Notes: generated from the sequence alone by a model not told the origin. DNA of 38,602 nt from Okeania hirsuta (GCF_003838195.1 NZ_RCBY01000056.1:1-38602); one strand, 5' to 3'. Positions 1 to 8,870 are shown, counted from the stretch's first letter. Made by a program: numbers and translations.

Positions 1-969
1 CATTTGTTTACCATTCACCCAAGCAACCCTGCGTTCAATAAACTCAAAAAATACAGTTGGTTGAGGAAAAATGGGTTTGGTGAAAATTTGCAGTAACATT
101 GCTTCCGGTCTCATTTCCTGCCAGTCTAGCAAAATTTGATATTCTTGAACTTTTTGCCAGTCAACTTCCGGTAAATAACTTAATGCTTTTGCTTGCAGTT
201 GAGAGTAATATGTTGCCGGAACCCGCAAAAAACCCAAACCACGCGATCGCAAATCTCCTATCACCTCCAAAATATTCTCTGTCCGTAAAGCAATATGTTG
301 TATCCCCGCACCATGATTAGCATCCAAAAATTCTTGAACTTGAGAATTAGCAGATGCAGGTTCATTAATGGGAAATTTCACTCCACCATCTGGGTCAACC
401 ATCACTTGACTGCGTAAAGCAGATTTATCTGTTTGAATTTCAAAGCTTTGCTGGGGTTGAAATTCTAGAATTTGATGATACCAGTCGAGAGCAGATTGTA
501 AATTATCCTCAGCTACATTCAAAACTACATGATCGATAGCTACAATATTTGTAGAGAGTTGAGAAGTAGGATGTAAAATTTGTGCATCATCAATTTTTTC
601 AACTAGAGTATGACTTATATCTCCCCATCCGGAAATTTTTGCCCATCTCAAACCCTGTAAGTCTTGCTGAATAGGTTGCAAAACTTCTGCTCCATTCGCC
701 GCAGCTTTGGCCACAACTGAGTTAAGGTCTCGAACCCTAAAAGCGACATCACCTACTCCGGGAGGATGTATCCTGAGAAAATCAGCAACAAAATTTTCTG
801 ATGTGATGGGAGAGGATAGGGCAAAATATACTCGACCTCTGTTGATAATTTCCTTATGAGTATGTTGAGTGGTTTGAGAGGCGATCGCTTTAAAGCCTAA
901 TTTTTCAATAAACCAATCTCGTGACTCCATTGCATTTTCAACGTAGAAGTGAATGTGATCGAATTCCAT
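1..969 (-). CDS. hppD: 4-hydroxyphenylpyruvate dioxygenase, partial at the window edge
   Basis: This is a non-haem iron dioxygenase that converts 4-hydroxyphenylpyruvate to homogentisate, the head-group precursor of tocopherol in cyanobacteria. The frame is open from ATG at 969 to base 1, giving 323 residues without a stop; the family is about 340-360 residues, so only a short C-terminal piece is missing. Two glyoxalase/VOC-type modules are visible, beginning MEFDHIHFYV and, near residue 145, IDHVVLNV. The three expected iron ligands can be placed: His of DHVVLNV (about 146), His of GIQHIAL (about 225) and Glu of FFEFIER (about 309). I am confident of the family. Homology to cyanobacterial HPPD rather than hydroxymandelate synthase is likely from overall character but was not tested. 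The spacer upstream holds a MITE-like element and no gene. Confidence 0.88.
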   Translation of the reverse strand, partial: MEFDHIHFYVENAMESRDWFIEKLGFKAIASQTTQHTHKEIINRGRVYFALSSPITSENFVADFLRIHPPGVGDVAFRVRDLNSVVAKAAANGAEVLQPIQQDLQGLRWAKISGWGDISHTLVEKIDDAQILHPTSQLSTNIVAIDHVVLNVAEDNLQSALDWYHQILEFQPQQSFEIQTDKSALRSQVMVDPDGGVKFPINEPASANSQVQEFLDANHGAGIQHIALRTENILEVIGDLRSRGLGFLRVPATYYSQLQAKALSYLPEVDWQKVQEYQILLDWQEMRPEAMLLQIFTKPIFPQPTVFFEFIERRVAWVNGKQM

Positions 970-1004
970 AACCAACCTTTATTACTGATGAGCTTAAATT
1001 CTTT

Positions 1005-1050
1005 TCTTTACCGAATAATTAAGGTAAAAATCCTCTCCTTTAAAGGAGAA
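1005..1050. repeat. short palindromic dispersed repeat (CTCCTTTAAAGGAG type)
   Basis: The sequence ctcctttaaaggag is a perfect palindrome and is preceded by accgaataattaaggtaa. The same combination, in the opposite order, recurs near 19,740, 26,110 and 27,520 as an 'aggagaggctttaaacc...attcggtaa' block. It is therefore a copy of a dispersed repeat family rather than a local regulatory site. Confidence 0.55.
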
Positions 1051-1247
1051 ACAATGAATTATAGCAATGTGCGCTGGCATCTTTACAAATTGTACGAATT
1101 GTCCAATAGCTAAAAGTCTTATATTATCAGATTTTTATTCCCCCTATTGCCTTCCGGAGCTGTGGCCTGTTGCCTGCGCGCAGCGCTATAATTTTCCTTT
1201 GAGTCTTACCTCTTCCTTTCCAAGAGAGGTAATTATTAATTGTTGAA

Positions 1248-1337
1248 AGGACTTACGCAAAGACACTACATATAGTAGATAAAAACTATAGCACTATGAT
1301 ATATATAGTGTTTTTCTTGGAAGAATGTGTAACTTCT
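1248..1337. mobile_element. MITE-like element, ~90 bp, TIR AGGACTTACGCA (copy 1)
   Basis: The left end aggacttacgca (1248-1259) is matched in inverted form by a degenerate right end tgtgtaacttct (1326-1337, 3 mismatches). The interior is nearly identical to the element at 8871-8962, including the stretch tagataaaaactatagcac. No coding capacity is present. It looks like a non-autonomous insertion-sequence derivative; the mobilising transposase is not in this window. Confidence 0.7.
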
Positions 1338-1340
1338 GCT

Positions 1341-2048
1341 TTAAAAAAATAAATGACTGTCTGGCTGAATATTAATTTCCATTGGTACAGCTTGGGGTTC
1401 TGCATTGAGGGCAAACATTATTGCATCGGCAGCAGTTTCAGAACTTAGCATTTTTGAGCGATCGACCTTTAGGCTAACATTATCCCAGAAAGGTGTATTC
1501 ACTCCTCCGAAATAGAAAAGAGTCACCTTAATACCATAGCGTCGTAACTCATCCGCCATACATTTACTCAAACCCACCAAACCAAACTTAGAAGCACAAT
1601 ATACAGTCCCCATGGCCATTGAATGTTTGCCGAGAATACCAATAACATTGCAAATATGGCCTGATTTTTGTCCTTTCATGACATTGGCAGCGGCTTGACA
1701 GGTATAGAAACTGCCTTTCAAATTGAGGTCAAGCATAATATCTAGGTCAGCAGGTTCAATTTTGTTCCATTGTTTGAGAATACCTGCTCCTGCTGCATTG
1801 ATTAACACATCAATTTGGCCAAAATGACTGGAAGTTTTTTCCATTAGAGTTTCTACTTCCTCTGGGTTGGTAATATTTGTTGGTACAGTAATAACTTGGG
1901 TAGTAGATAGTTGAGTGGCTAAATTGTCCAATCTACTGCTATCTCTGGCCGCTAATACTAAGCTCGCACCAGAATTTGCCAGTTTTTCTGCCACTACTGA
2001 ACCTATACCACCAGTAGCACCCACAACTACAACAACTTTGTCCTGCAT
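1341..2048 (-). CDS. short-chain dehydrogenase/reductase (SDR) with an altered catalytic Ser
   Basis: A 235-residue classical SDR oxidoreductase with an NAD(P)-binding Rossmann fold. The cofactor motif GATGGIG is at residues 10-16, NAAGAG is in the middle, the helix Asn is in DLNLKGS (about 109), and YCASK gives Tyr150 and Lys154. The catalytic Ser normally lies 13 residues before Tyr; here that position (about 137, in CNVIGILG) is Gly, and the residue just before it is Ile rather than Ser. A conventional SDR reaction may therefore be impaired or use another residue (Ser143 is nearby). Length is typical. ATG at 2048. The substrate cannot be told from sequence. It lies upstream of the HPPD gene on the same strand, about 370 bp away, so co-transcription is possible but not evident. 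Confidence 0.85.
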   Translation of the reverse strand: MQDKVVVVVGATGGIGSVVAEKLANSGASLVLAARDSSRLDNLATQLSTTQVITVPTNITNPEEVETLMEKTSSHFGQIDVLINAAGAGILKQWNKIEPADLDIMLDLNLKGSFYTCQAAANVMKGQKSGHICNVIGILGKHSMAMGTVYCASKFGLVGLSKCMADELRRYGIKVTLFYFGGVNTPFWDNVSLKVDRSKMLSSETAADAIMFALNAEPQAVPMEINIQPDSHLFF

Positions 2049-2373
2049 TAACTTTCTCTTTACATTTCTTTACATATATTTTTATAATATAGTACTATGA
2101 AAATAGGACTCGGAGATTCCTCTATTTCCTTGCTCCGGTTTTCCCTACTCCCTACTCCCTTTCCACTCAAATTTATTCAGGACTTAGGCAAATTGACCTT
2201 TAAAGCACCATCTTTAGGGGCGAATGGCATTTGCTAAGGTAGAGCTGCCGATAACGCACTAGCTATATGTAGAGTCCCTATGTGGGATGTATTCAAAGTC
2301 CCTACCTATTCCCTATTCCCTATCCCCTATTCCCTAAGCACAAAAATCATAGCTAAATTCACCAATGCCGACT
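2049..2373. other. intergenic spacer with repeat fragments
   Basis: No gene is visible. The spacer holds a ctccctact array (about 2135-2165), a half MITE end tcaggacttaggca (about 2175-2190), and a block at about 2286-2370 (traced through tccctattccctat to agctaaattcaccaa) that recurs at 18,463-18,555. Both flanking genes are on the minus strand. Confidence 0.5.
2286..2370. repeat. dispersed repeat carrying a 7-bp array (copy 1 of 2)
   Basis: A run of ctattcc/cccctat-type heptamers (about 2306-2336) is followed by aagcacaaaaatcatagc and taaattcaccaatgcc. The same order occurs at 18,463-18,555 with gttccct units and nearly the same right flank. The shared flank shows that the array and its context moved or duplicated together. 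Confidence 0.6.
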
Positions 2374-3783
2374 TTATCTCAAGCTTACGAACCAACGACC
2401 TTCTTCAGATTGATGCAACTTCAGCGAACTACACAACTCCAAATATTTGGGAAATTTTTTACTAGGTTGAAACCGCTTAATAGTTTTAGTAATTGGTCTA
2501 CCATATAGTCGGTGAAACTCACTGCCGAGATTAGAAATAGGAACATAATTATTTGGAGATCCATCAATTAATTTACTCACAATTTTTACTAATACTTTTT
2601 CCATGATTTCCTGAGAAGTAATTTCAGAAATATCCGTAATATTGGTAGGTACTTCGCCATTATCTGTAGGAGGAGTTAAACTTTTTTGTTCCGGTTTAAA
2701 CAAATTAAAAATGCTGACATAAGTTTGGGATTTTTCCGACGGTTGATGAATTGCAAAATAAGCTGGAAAATTGACAAATATTTGTCTAGACTTTTGGTCA
2801 GGAAAGTGATTTAAAACTACATCTTTAAGATTCACTTTATAGGTTTCTTTATACAACGCAGAAATTCTCGAAAATTTAATCCATTGTAGTCCTATTTTTT
2901 CTGATTCAGACCTGATTAACTCCTGTAATTGAATAATAAATGTGTCAATAGTAGGTATGTCTGGGACAGAAATCGCATATACTTGTGACTCCCCAGTTTG
3001 ACTATTTAAAACAGTAATTTGGTTTTTATATTTCCGTACTTGATACACAGTTAATCCATGAGATTGAAGAGTAGTACCCAGATGAGTTAATCCTCGATCT
3101 GAAGAACAAACTAAAACTTCTTTAGCTGTGGGATAATTGACAAAAATAGAAGCACCTACAGTTGCCATTTTCAAATCAGCACTATCCTTGCCAGGAGGAA
3201 CATGAATTAATTGATAACCACGTTGATGAAATTCTTCATCTTTTTTTCCCATACTGCGCCAATTAGCAAAAGCAACCTTAATTTGAATCGGATAATTGCA
3301 GATATCTACAAGGATTTTTTCTGTTTCAATATCAAGGTGTAAATTTTCTACATCTAACAATAAAATCGCCATACCAGACTCAACCAATTTAGTTCCATTT
3401 GTAGAGAAATCAGGAATCTGAGAATTAGTAATTTTGTCTGATGAAATGATATTTATTTCTGGATAAATGAATCTATCTATCTGAGAAATTAAAGCATTAT
3501 ATCGATCGGAATTAATAAACTCGGGAGTCAGAAGAATATGAAGATAATTTATGACTTTAAGCTGTAAATCCTCCTTGGTTGCAGCACAAGAAAGCCCTTT
3601 TGTCAACTTATTAGTCAAAGTAGATTGATTCTTGGCATTATTCCAAGGAATGCTCTTGTACTTTGGATTTATCCATTCTGGATGTTGTTGTTGAATAGAA
3701 ACGATCGTTTGGTAAATATAATTGCTAATGGCCTTAATAGCAGTAGCATTATTAGTCATCAGCAAACCAGAATTATCTGACAT
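2374..3783 (-). CDS. NYN-domain (PIN-like) protein with OST-HTH/LOTUS-type C-terminus
   Basis: A predicted RNA-acting protein. The central part has the NYN/LabA-type nuclease signature: MAILLLDVENL near the start of the domain, GKDSADLKM in the middle and VLVCSSDRGLTHL near its end, giving the conserved acidic residues. C-terminal to it are two segments that look like OST-HTH (LOTUS) modules. One runs around IQLQELIRSESEKIG...YVSIFN. The other is the last 80 residues, with the typical VPISNLGSEFHRLYG. An N-terminal helical region of about 130 residues is unassigned. The start is uncertain: ATG at 3783 is used here; an in-frame GTG lies 24 nt upstream (3807) and another ATG at 3759, none with a clear ribosome binding site. 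NYN-LOTUS proteins are thought to cleave or bind structured RNA; the target here is unknown. Confidence 0.8.
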   Translation of the reverse strand: MSDNSGLLMTNNATAIKAISNYIYQTIVSIQQQHPEWINPKYKSIPWNNAKNQSTLTNKLTKGLSCAATKEDLQLKVINYLHILLTPEFINSDRYNALISQIDRFIYPEINIISSDKITNSQIPDFSTNGTKLVESGMAILLLDVENLHLDIETEKILVDICNYPIQIKVAFANWRSMGKKDEEFHQRGYQLIHVPPGKDSADLKMATVGASIFVNYPTAKEVLVCSSDRGLTHLGTTLQSHGLTVYQVRKYKNQITVLNSQTGESQVYAISVPDIPTIDTFIIQLQELIRSESEKIGLQWIKFSRISALYKETYKVNLKDVVLNHFPDQKSRQIFVNFPAYFAIHQPSEKSQTYVSIFNLFKPEQKSLTPPTDNGEVPTNITDISEITSQEIMEKVLVKIVSKLIDGSPNNYVPISNLGSEFHRLYGRPITKTIKRFQPSKKFPKYLELCSSLKLHQSEEGRWFVSLR

Positions 3784-3807
3784 AGTCCATAAGCAATTAA
3801 TGGTCAC

Positions 3808-4240
3808 TCAATTTTGGATGATTCACAATTAGCTTGGATCTACCATTTTGAGACCTATAGCAAAGAACGAGTTGGTTAAAACATAGACTGACAATCGACC
3901 TTAGATAGGGAAATGTTTTTCCCACTGTTGCCTCTGTTGCTATGCGTGCCGTCTCTTGGTCGGCATTATCATGGCGTTCCCTTCGGGAATGGAGGGACAG
4001 GAAATCCGAAAAGTGCAGAGGTCATCCGCTTTTAATATCGGCGTTTCGGCTATCGGCGACATGAAAAGCTTTAGCTCCTCTGTAAGAGGCTAGCCGTTAA
4101 CGTACTTGTGCCCTAGCTTTTAGCGGAGCTTTACCCTAGCAAAACGCCTGTTTCCCACAGCTTTCGTCTGCCACCGATGCGGGGTTGCATCACTGTTCCT
4201 TATTGCCTGTTGCCTGTTCCCTGCTATACACATATCAATC
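3808..4240. other. gene-free stretch with small palindromes
   Basis: No supported gene. Visible are gttcccttcgggaa-type hairpin DNA near 3975, a tagctcctctgtaagaggcta palindrome near 4073-4092 that recurs in variant form near 4310 and 22,212, and gcctgttgcctgttccct near 4205. This is repeat-rich spacer of the kind common in filamentous cyanobacteria. Confidence 0.45.
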
Positions 4241-4242
4241 AT

Positions 4243-4281
4243 TTGACATACTCCCGACGTTGCGCTTGAGCTACAACGTGG
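4243..4281 (-). mobile_element. solo IS200/IS605-type right end (terminal hairpin remnant)
   Basis: ttgacatactcccg (4243-4256) is followed by a hairpin ACGTTG (4257-4262) / CAACGT (4274-4279) and then ggaattc. The same ttgacatactcccg motif, followed by a hairpin and gggattc, marks the end of the complete TnpB element at 11,207. No tnpB reading frame survives next to this copy. The adjacent 4290-4560 could be a decayed 3' part of the element, but I could not show that. Confidence 0.6.
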
Positions 4282-4722
4282 AATTCGCTAACATAGCTTG
4301 TAGGAGCTTTTTGCTTCCTCTTGACAGAGGAGCTACCCTAACATAGCACCTTCCTCCAAGGACGAACCTTTTCTGGTCTCAAGGCGCGCTCCACAGTATG
4401 TCGCCAATCTGACGGCTTTCCTATAAACTGCTAGCCTAGCATCCTGATTAATTCTAACATACTATTAGGAAAACCGCAGCATTGATTAGTTTTCTCATCC
4501 CTCTGCTCCCACCCTCAGGAGAGTGCGGGTCTTCAAACAAAGTTTAGATCGGAGATCCCTAATAGTTTGACAATCCATTTTAATATGGCCACAGTCAATT
4601 TATGTTATAAAGTAAATAATATTTTTCTCCTCATACCAAATTCATTTCTAACTTGCATAGAATAATATCTCGATCGGGGTTGACTGTAGATCGAGATAGA
4701 CAAGTTAATAAATTTCATAATT

Positions 4723-4832
4723 CTGTGCCACCTCACATAAAATTGGTATCACACCTAAAAGCTAACACCTAACACCTAATACCTAATACCTAATAACTAA
4801 TTTTGTGCAGCCTCACATAAAATTGGTATCAC
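4723..4832. repeat. direct repeat pair flanking a 7-bp array
   Basis: Two near-identical 30-bp copies (4723-4752 and 4803-4832), both containing cctcacataaaattggtatc, flank an array of cacctaa/acctaat heptamers (about 4752-4799). The array sits exactly between the direct repeats, as if it expanded within a duplicated site. Confidence 0.75.
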
Positions 4833-4849
4833 TACAAACTTGAGTAGTA

Positions 4850-5130
4850 GAAAACTGGGGGGTGGTATCTGCAAAGAGATACTGCGAACTAATTAGTTTG
4901 TCAGGCTACCTGAAGACCCATCCCGTATTGAAAAAATCACTATGAATTCAAACATGAAGCCTACAGAATAACTCAACGGTAGCGAAAGGGGCGTTGCTGA
5001 AGTGTCATTTCAGTTATTAGTTAGCCTCCTGCCGGAGGAACTGCGTTAACAGTATCTATGCAATAAGGAGGCTTGAAAGATAGAATATTCTCTTTGTCTT
5101 GGTCCATTGGATATGACGAGGAAACCCGCT
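4850..5130. other. unexplained stretch with consecutive small hairpins
   Basis: No gene is visible. In order there are gtatct-gcaaag-agatac (perfect 6-bp stem), aactaattagtt (palindrome), cagg-cta-cctg, and cctcc-tgcc-ggagg. Part of the right side (gcaataaggaggcttga and then ttggtccattggatatg) recurs around 27,470 and at 38,550-38,602. It could be a relic of a mobile-element RNA; the evidence does not go further. Confidence 0.35.
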
Positions 5131-5150
5131 CTTGACAGAGCCGCTTCGCT

Positions 5151-5231
5151 GTTAGCGTTTGCGGTAGCATTCCGGAACGGAAAGCTTTGCGGTAGCAAAC
5201 TCCATCCCAACCTACGGGAAGCTACGCTAAC
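5151..5231. repeat. nested palindrome of the gttagcg/cgctaac family
   Basis: Outer arms gttagcgt (5151-5158) and acgctaac (5224-5231) are perfect inverted repeats. Inside, gtttgcggtagc and gcggtagcaaac pair again around a ccggaacgg core. This is an extended hairpin-forming dispersed repeat, with no gene. Confidence 0.65.
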
Positions 5232-5515
5232 GAAAGCTTTTTATCCCCTTAATTAAAAGGGGAGGCACATACCCACAATTTCTTGGTAAAATTGAAAAAT
5301 TTATGTTTTGCGTTGATACTTAATCTAAAAATCGTTACCATTCAGCAACGTCGTGAAAAGAACTGAAAAACATGGCAAGCACAACTATTATAGAAATATT
5401 TGCCCAAAACTATTCAGACAGGAGTATTAAGAATTAAAATTAATTTCAATTAAACAAGAGTTAAGAAAAACCTTCCTCTCAAAAGTGAGAATATCCTGAA
5501 AATACATATCAAAAA

Positions 5516-6511
5516 TTAACCGTGAATATCTCCATTAGGCATTACAGCACCTTGCATTTGAGCACCACTTAAATTAGCTGTACTTAATTCAACCCTGGTT
5601 AAGATTGAGTCATTCAAACTGGAATTACGGAAATTTGCTTTTGCGAGATAAGCGTCAGTTAGGTCTGCTTTAGTGAGATTGGCCTGACTTAAATTGGCTC
5701 TGCTAAGATCGGCCCTCACCAAATTTACTTGAGTTAGATTTGCTTTGATTAACTGAGCTTTACCCAATTTTACATCTGCCATGACCGCGCCAGTTAAATT
5801 CGCTTCATTCAGCCGTGTATCCATTAATCCTGCTCTTTGAATTTTGGCATTAATTAAACTTGCCCCAGATAAGTTAACTCCTGCCAAATTAGATTCTGTT
5901 AAAAATGCCCCATCCAAAATTGTTTGAGCTAAGTTTGCTTTTGTTAATTTAGCACCTCTAAGTAAAACTTCACTTAAGTTTGCTCCTCTTAAATCAGCTT
6001 TTGTTAAATCTGCCCCAGTCAAATCAACACCACGCAAATCAGCTCCACGCAAGTTTACTCCTCTAAGATTAGCTATTTTATAAGCTCGCTTTTCATGGCG
6101 GAGATTTGCTCCACGCATATAAGCACCACGCAAGTCAGCACCCTGTAGATTAACTCCTCGCATATCTGCCCCACTCAGATTAGCATCAATTAAACTTGCT
6201 AATTCTAGATTGGCCTGCCGAAAGTCTGCATTCTGTAAGTTTGCGCCATGAAGATCGACATCAGCCATTTTAACAGATTGCAAATTTGCTTGAGTTAGAT
6301 ATGCACCACTGAGTCTGGCAGTAATTAGGTTAGCACGTTGTAGATTAACTCGGTTAAGGAAGGCTAATACAAAGTCTGCTCCTTGAAGATCTGCTCCAGA
6401 GAAATTTGCACCAATTAAATCTGCTCCATTTAACTGTACACCTTTAAGATTGATGCCATGAAAATCAGTATCTCCTGCTGCATATCTTCTCAGAATTTCA
6501 CCACCACTCAT
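5516..6511 (-). CDS. pentapeptide-repeat protein
   Basis: 331 residues, almost entirely tandem A(D/N)LXX pentapeptides (for example GADLIGANFSGADLQGADF), expected to fold as a right-handed quadrilateral beta-helix. A short leader, MSGGEILRRYAAGDTDF, precedes the repeats and is typical of cyanobacterial members. The regularity is broken once near residue 140 by LRHEKRAYKIANLRG. No signal peptide, membrane segment or catalytic domain is seen. ATG at 6511. It follows the 540-residue gene on the same strand after 158 bp, so the two may be co-transcribed. Function in cyanobacteria is mostly unknown; some relatives are scaffolds or DNA mimics, and nothing here identifies one. Confidence 0.88.
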   Translation of the reverse strand: MSGGEILRRYAAGDTDFHGINLKGVQLNGADLIGANFSGADLQGADFVLAFLNRVNLQRANLITARLSGAYLTQANLQSVKMADVDLHGANLQNADFRQANLELASLIDANLSGADMRGVNLQGADLRGAYMRGANLRHEKRAYKIANLRGVNLRGADLRGVDLTGADLTKADLRGANLSEVLLRGAKLTKANLAQTILDGAFLTESNLAGVNLSGASLINAKIQRAGLMDTRLNEANLTGAVMADVKLGKAQLIKANLTQVNLVRADLSRANLSQANLTKADLTDAYLAKANFRNSSLNDSILTRVELSTANLSGAQMQGAVMPNGDIHG

Positions 6512-6547
6512 TATAATTTTCCTTTCCTTACTTAAAAAATTAACTCG

Positions 6548-6656
6548 AAGTAAGAAGGAAGAGGTAATCAGGAAGAAGGTTAGTTAATTGTTTTGACTAA
6601 AATCAATTCTTACGTCTTACTTCCTTCAGGTTTTACTTCTTCTTTCTTACTTGTTT
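6548..6656. repeat. imperfect inverted repeat, purine/pyrimidine-rich, between two genes
   Basis: gaagtaagaaggaagag (about 6548) and cttctttcttacttg (about 6640) are imperfect inverted copies about 80 bp apart, and further gaagaagg and cttccttc segments lie between. RNA read through this 158-bp gap could form a long hairpin between the 540-residue gene and the pentapeptide gene. It may be a repeat element rather than a regulator; there is no T-run typical of a terminator. Confidence 0.45.
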
Positions 6657-6669
6657 TCATCAAAATATT

Positions 6670-8292
6670 TTAGCATTCAATTGTTTGCGTCCAAGCAATT
6701 GATTTTTCTCCTAGTTTTCTACCATGAATTTTGACATTTTTCAGAGATTCTGATTTCAAACTAGCAATTTTTTGTTGCACTAATGAAGTTACCATTTCTT
6801 GATTTGGGATTTGCTCAGATTCTAGGATAAGATGTAGCCAACCATTTCTTCTACCAGCTATTATTTTAATTTCTTGTTGCTGAAGTAATTGATGAATTAT
6901 TAAGGCAACTGCTTTTGGATTACCTTGGGTTGCTAATTCTAGAATTTTTTGTTGATTCTCATCAACACTTTCTTTTTTTTGTTCTAATTCTGTAGAGTTG
7001 GTATTGCTAGAATTACTGAAGTTAAGTTTTTTTCTTTCTTCTATTTCTAATTGTTTCAGAATTTCTTTGAATTTTGTGGACTGGTCTTGTATATTACTAA
7101 TTAAATTTTCTAACGCTGTATATTTTAATAATAAACGTTGTTCTTCTAGCTCAGATTGTAAAAGGTGGTTTAAAGTTTCCTCTAAGGAAATAAATTGTGT
7201 TTCTACAGTATCCATTACAGTATCTACACTCTGATTTACCAATGTAGAAATTTCATGCTCTATTTCTAATTTTTGTTTGATTGAATCTAGGATATTTTTT
7301 CTTTCTATAGAATCTGTTTGCTCTTGGCCTTGACTATCTATTTTTGGTTGAATAGTAACAGAAGGGATTATTTGTTGTGGCTCAATTGAATCGGTAACAT
7401 TTTTGGCTTTTTGTTGATTATTTTTTTGGTGAATTCTTTTTGTTTGGGAATTTTCAAATGAACTTATAGACGATGATTCTTGAGTAAAAAAATTACCTTT
7501 CTGAAAAGCACTGTTATTTTCTGGATTGCTGATTTTTTGCTCTGAATCTTCAACTTGTACTTGACTATTTGTAGGTAGGATAATTTCTGATGAATAGCAA
7601 GTACTTAAAGCATTGATAATTACATTTGCTACTTGAACATATTCATCTGGAGATTCAAAATTATTAGCCATACTATATAAAGAAGATTCTAAATCTGTAA
7701 TAGATAGGCATAAATTAAATATTTGCCTGATTAGACTATCTAAGTTTTTTGTTTTCAGCAATAACCAATCTCTTTCCCCAAAATTAAATTGATGTTCTAC
7801 GATTGAAAAAATCAGAATTTTTGTCTTTAATGGATTAGTTCCTTCCATGATTTTTTGCCGGACATCAAACAATTTTCCAGGGTCTCTTTCATAAGATTCT
7901 TCTACTACTAATCTATCTTTAAGAGTTATTTGTTCACCTGAATCTCCCTGAAGACCCCAAATGGGACTAGATTCCATAATTGTCATGTCTTCTTCTTCTT
8001 CAGGATATAGTTTACCTACACTCTCAATAATTTTCTGTGCTAATAAACCATATTCTGTTTTTTTGTTAACTTTAGAAACTATTCTAGATAAGCGATGATC
8101 TAAGGTTTCTATATTTCCGGTTTTTTGATATAATTCTTCTATTAATTCCTTGAGATTAATTTCTTCTAATTTAGTTTCATCATTTTCCCACCTGCCTTCG
8201 CAAGCACAATAGATTACTTTCTTAATTCTGATTAAATCTCCATCTTGTTTGAGTTCATTAACTACTGTATCTATGATTGAAAATGATTCCAT
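6670..8292 (-). CDS. cyanobacterial protein of unknown function with helical N-terminus and conserved C-terminal module
   Basis: 540 residues, no signal peptide or membrane helix. Residues 1-100 form a compact helical-looking region (ICYAC-like ...YCACEGRWENDE, then LIEELYQ and YGLLAQKIIESVG) that I have seen as an N-terminal module in cyanobacterial proteins, but I cannot name it with certainty. Residues about 230-350 are low-complexity and Gln/Ser-rich. Residues about 345-450 are strongly Glu/Lys-rich and likely coiled coil. The last 85 residues (from ATQGNPKAVALIIHQLL through IHGRKLGEKSIAWTQTIE) are a repeat-like module found in many cyanobacterial multidomain proteins, here in one copy. 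ATG at 8292. It precedes the pentapeptide gene. An adaptor or scaffold role is a guess; no enzymatic motif is visible. Confidence 0.72.
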   Translation of the reverse strand: MESFSIIDTVVNELKQDGDLIRIKKVIYCACEGRWENDETKLEEINLKELIEELYQKTGNIETLDHRLSRIVSKVNKKTEYGLLAQKIIESVGKLYPEEEEDMTIMESSPIWGLQGDSGEQITLKDRLVVEESYERDPGKLFDVRQKIMEGTNPLKTKILIFSIVEHQFNFGERDWLLLKTKNLDSLIRQIFNLCLSITDLESSLYSMANNFESPDEYVQVANVIINALSTCYSSEIILPTNSQVQVEDSEQKISNPENNSAFQKGNFFTQESSSISSFENSQTKRIHQKNNQQKAKNVTDSIEPQQIIPSVTIQPKIDSQGQEQTDSIERKNILDSIKQKLEIEHEISTLVNQSVDTVMDTVETQFISLEETLNHLLQSELEEQRLLLKYTALENLISNIQDQSTKFKEILKQLEIEERKKLNFSNSSNTNSTELEQKKESVDENQQKILELATQGNPKAVALIIHQLLQQQEIKIIAGRRNGWLHLILESEQIPNQEMVTSLVQQKIASLKSESLKNVKIHGRKLGEKSIAWTQTIEC

Positions 8293-8870
8293 ACTTTTTA
8301 TCCCTGAATAATTTGTAATTTTTTTTCTAAGTTATTGAAACTTTAAAATGATTTACTGATAATAGTCACATCTTAAACATCAGTTTGGGCAAAAAATAAT
8401 ACTCAAATTGCTGTTCATCAAAAATAGGATTTTATTGGATAATTCAAGATGCTGTGTTTGATTTAGCTATAGTCATGGATAATAATCAGCCCATTATAAA
8501 TTATATAGTAGTCCTATTTGAGTTGTGCAGAAAATATCTCGGAATTAGGCAACAGGAGTAAGGCTTTTCACTTTTTGATCTACTATTCGATTGTTTACAA
8601 ATTATTTAAGCTACTATATTACTGTGGTTATAGAATTATTTGAAATACAAAAGTAATATAGTCATCAACTCTACTAGAATATCAAGTCAATTTGTAATTA
8701 ATTCAGTCACTTTGCTACAGTAGAAAATTATTAAGCTGTTTAAATATTGAACAGCTTATATCAATTTTGGGAAAGGGAACCAGATGGGGAGATTGGGAAA
8801 TAGTCCGATTTAATATTGAAGTGTGGATAGAATTATAAACATATACTGTATAACCGGATTTTATATTAAA
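8293..8870. other. AT-rich spacer without recognisable features
   Basis: About 580 bp upstream of the 540-residue gene (which reads away to the left). No reading frame of interest, hairpin or tandem array is seen. It must contain that gene's promoter, but no site can be assigned. Confidence 0.4.

Noticed and set aside
99-320. Plus-strand open frame of 73 codons
   Set aside because: Lies antisense within the HPPD gene, whose motifs are clear on the other strand.
4850-5130. Structured non-coding RNA such as tmRNA, 6S, RNase P or SRP RNA
   Set aside because: Several small hairpins are present but none of the conserved core sequences of these RNAs could be found.
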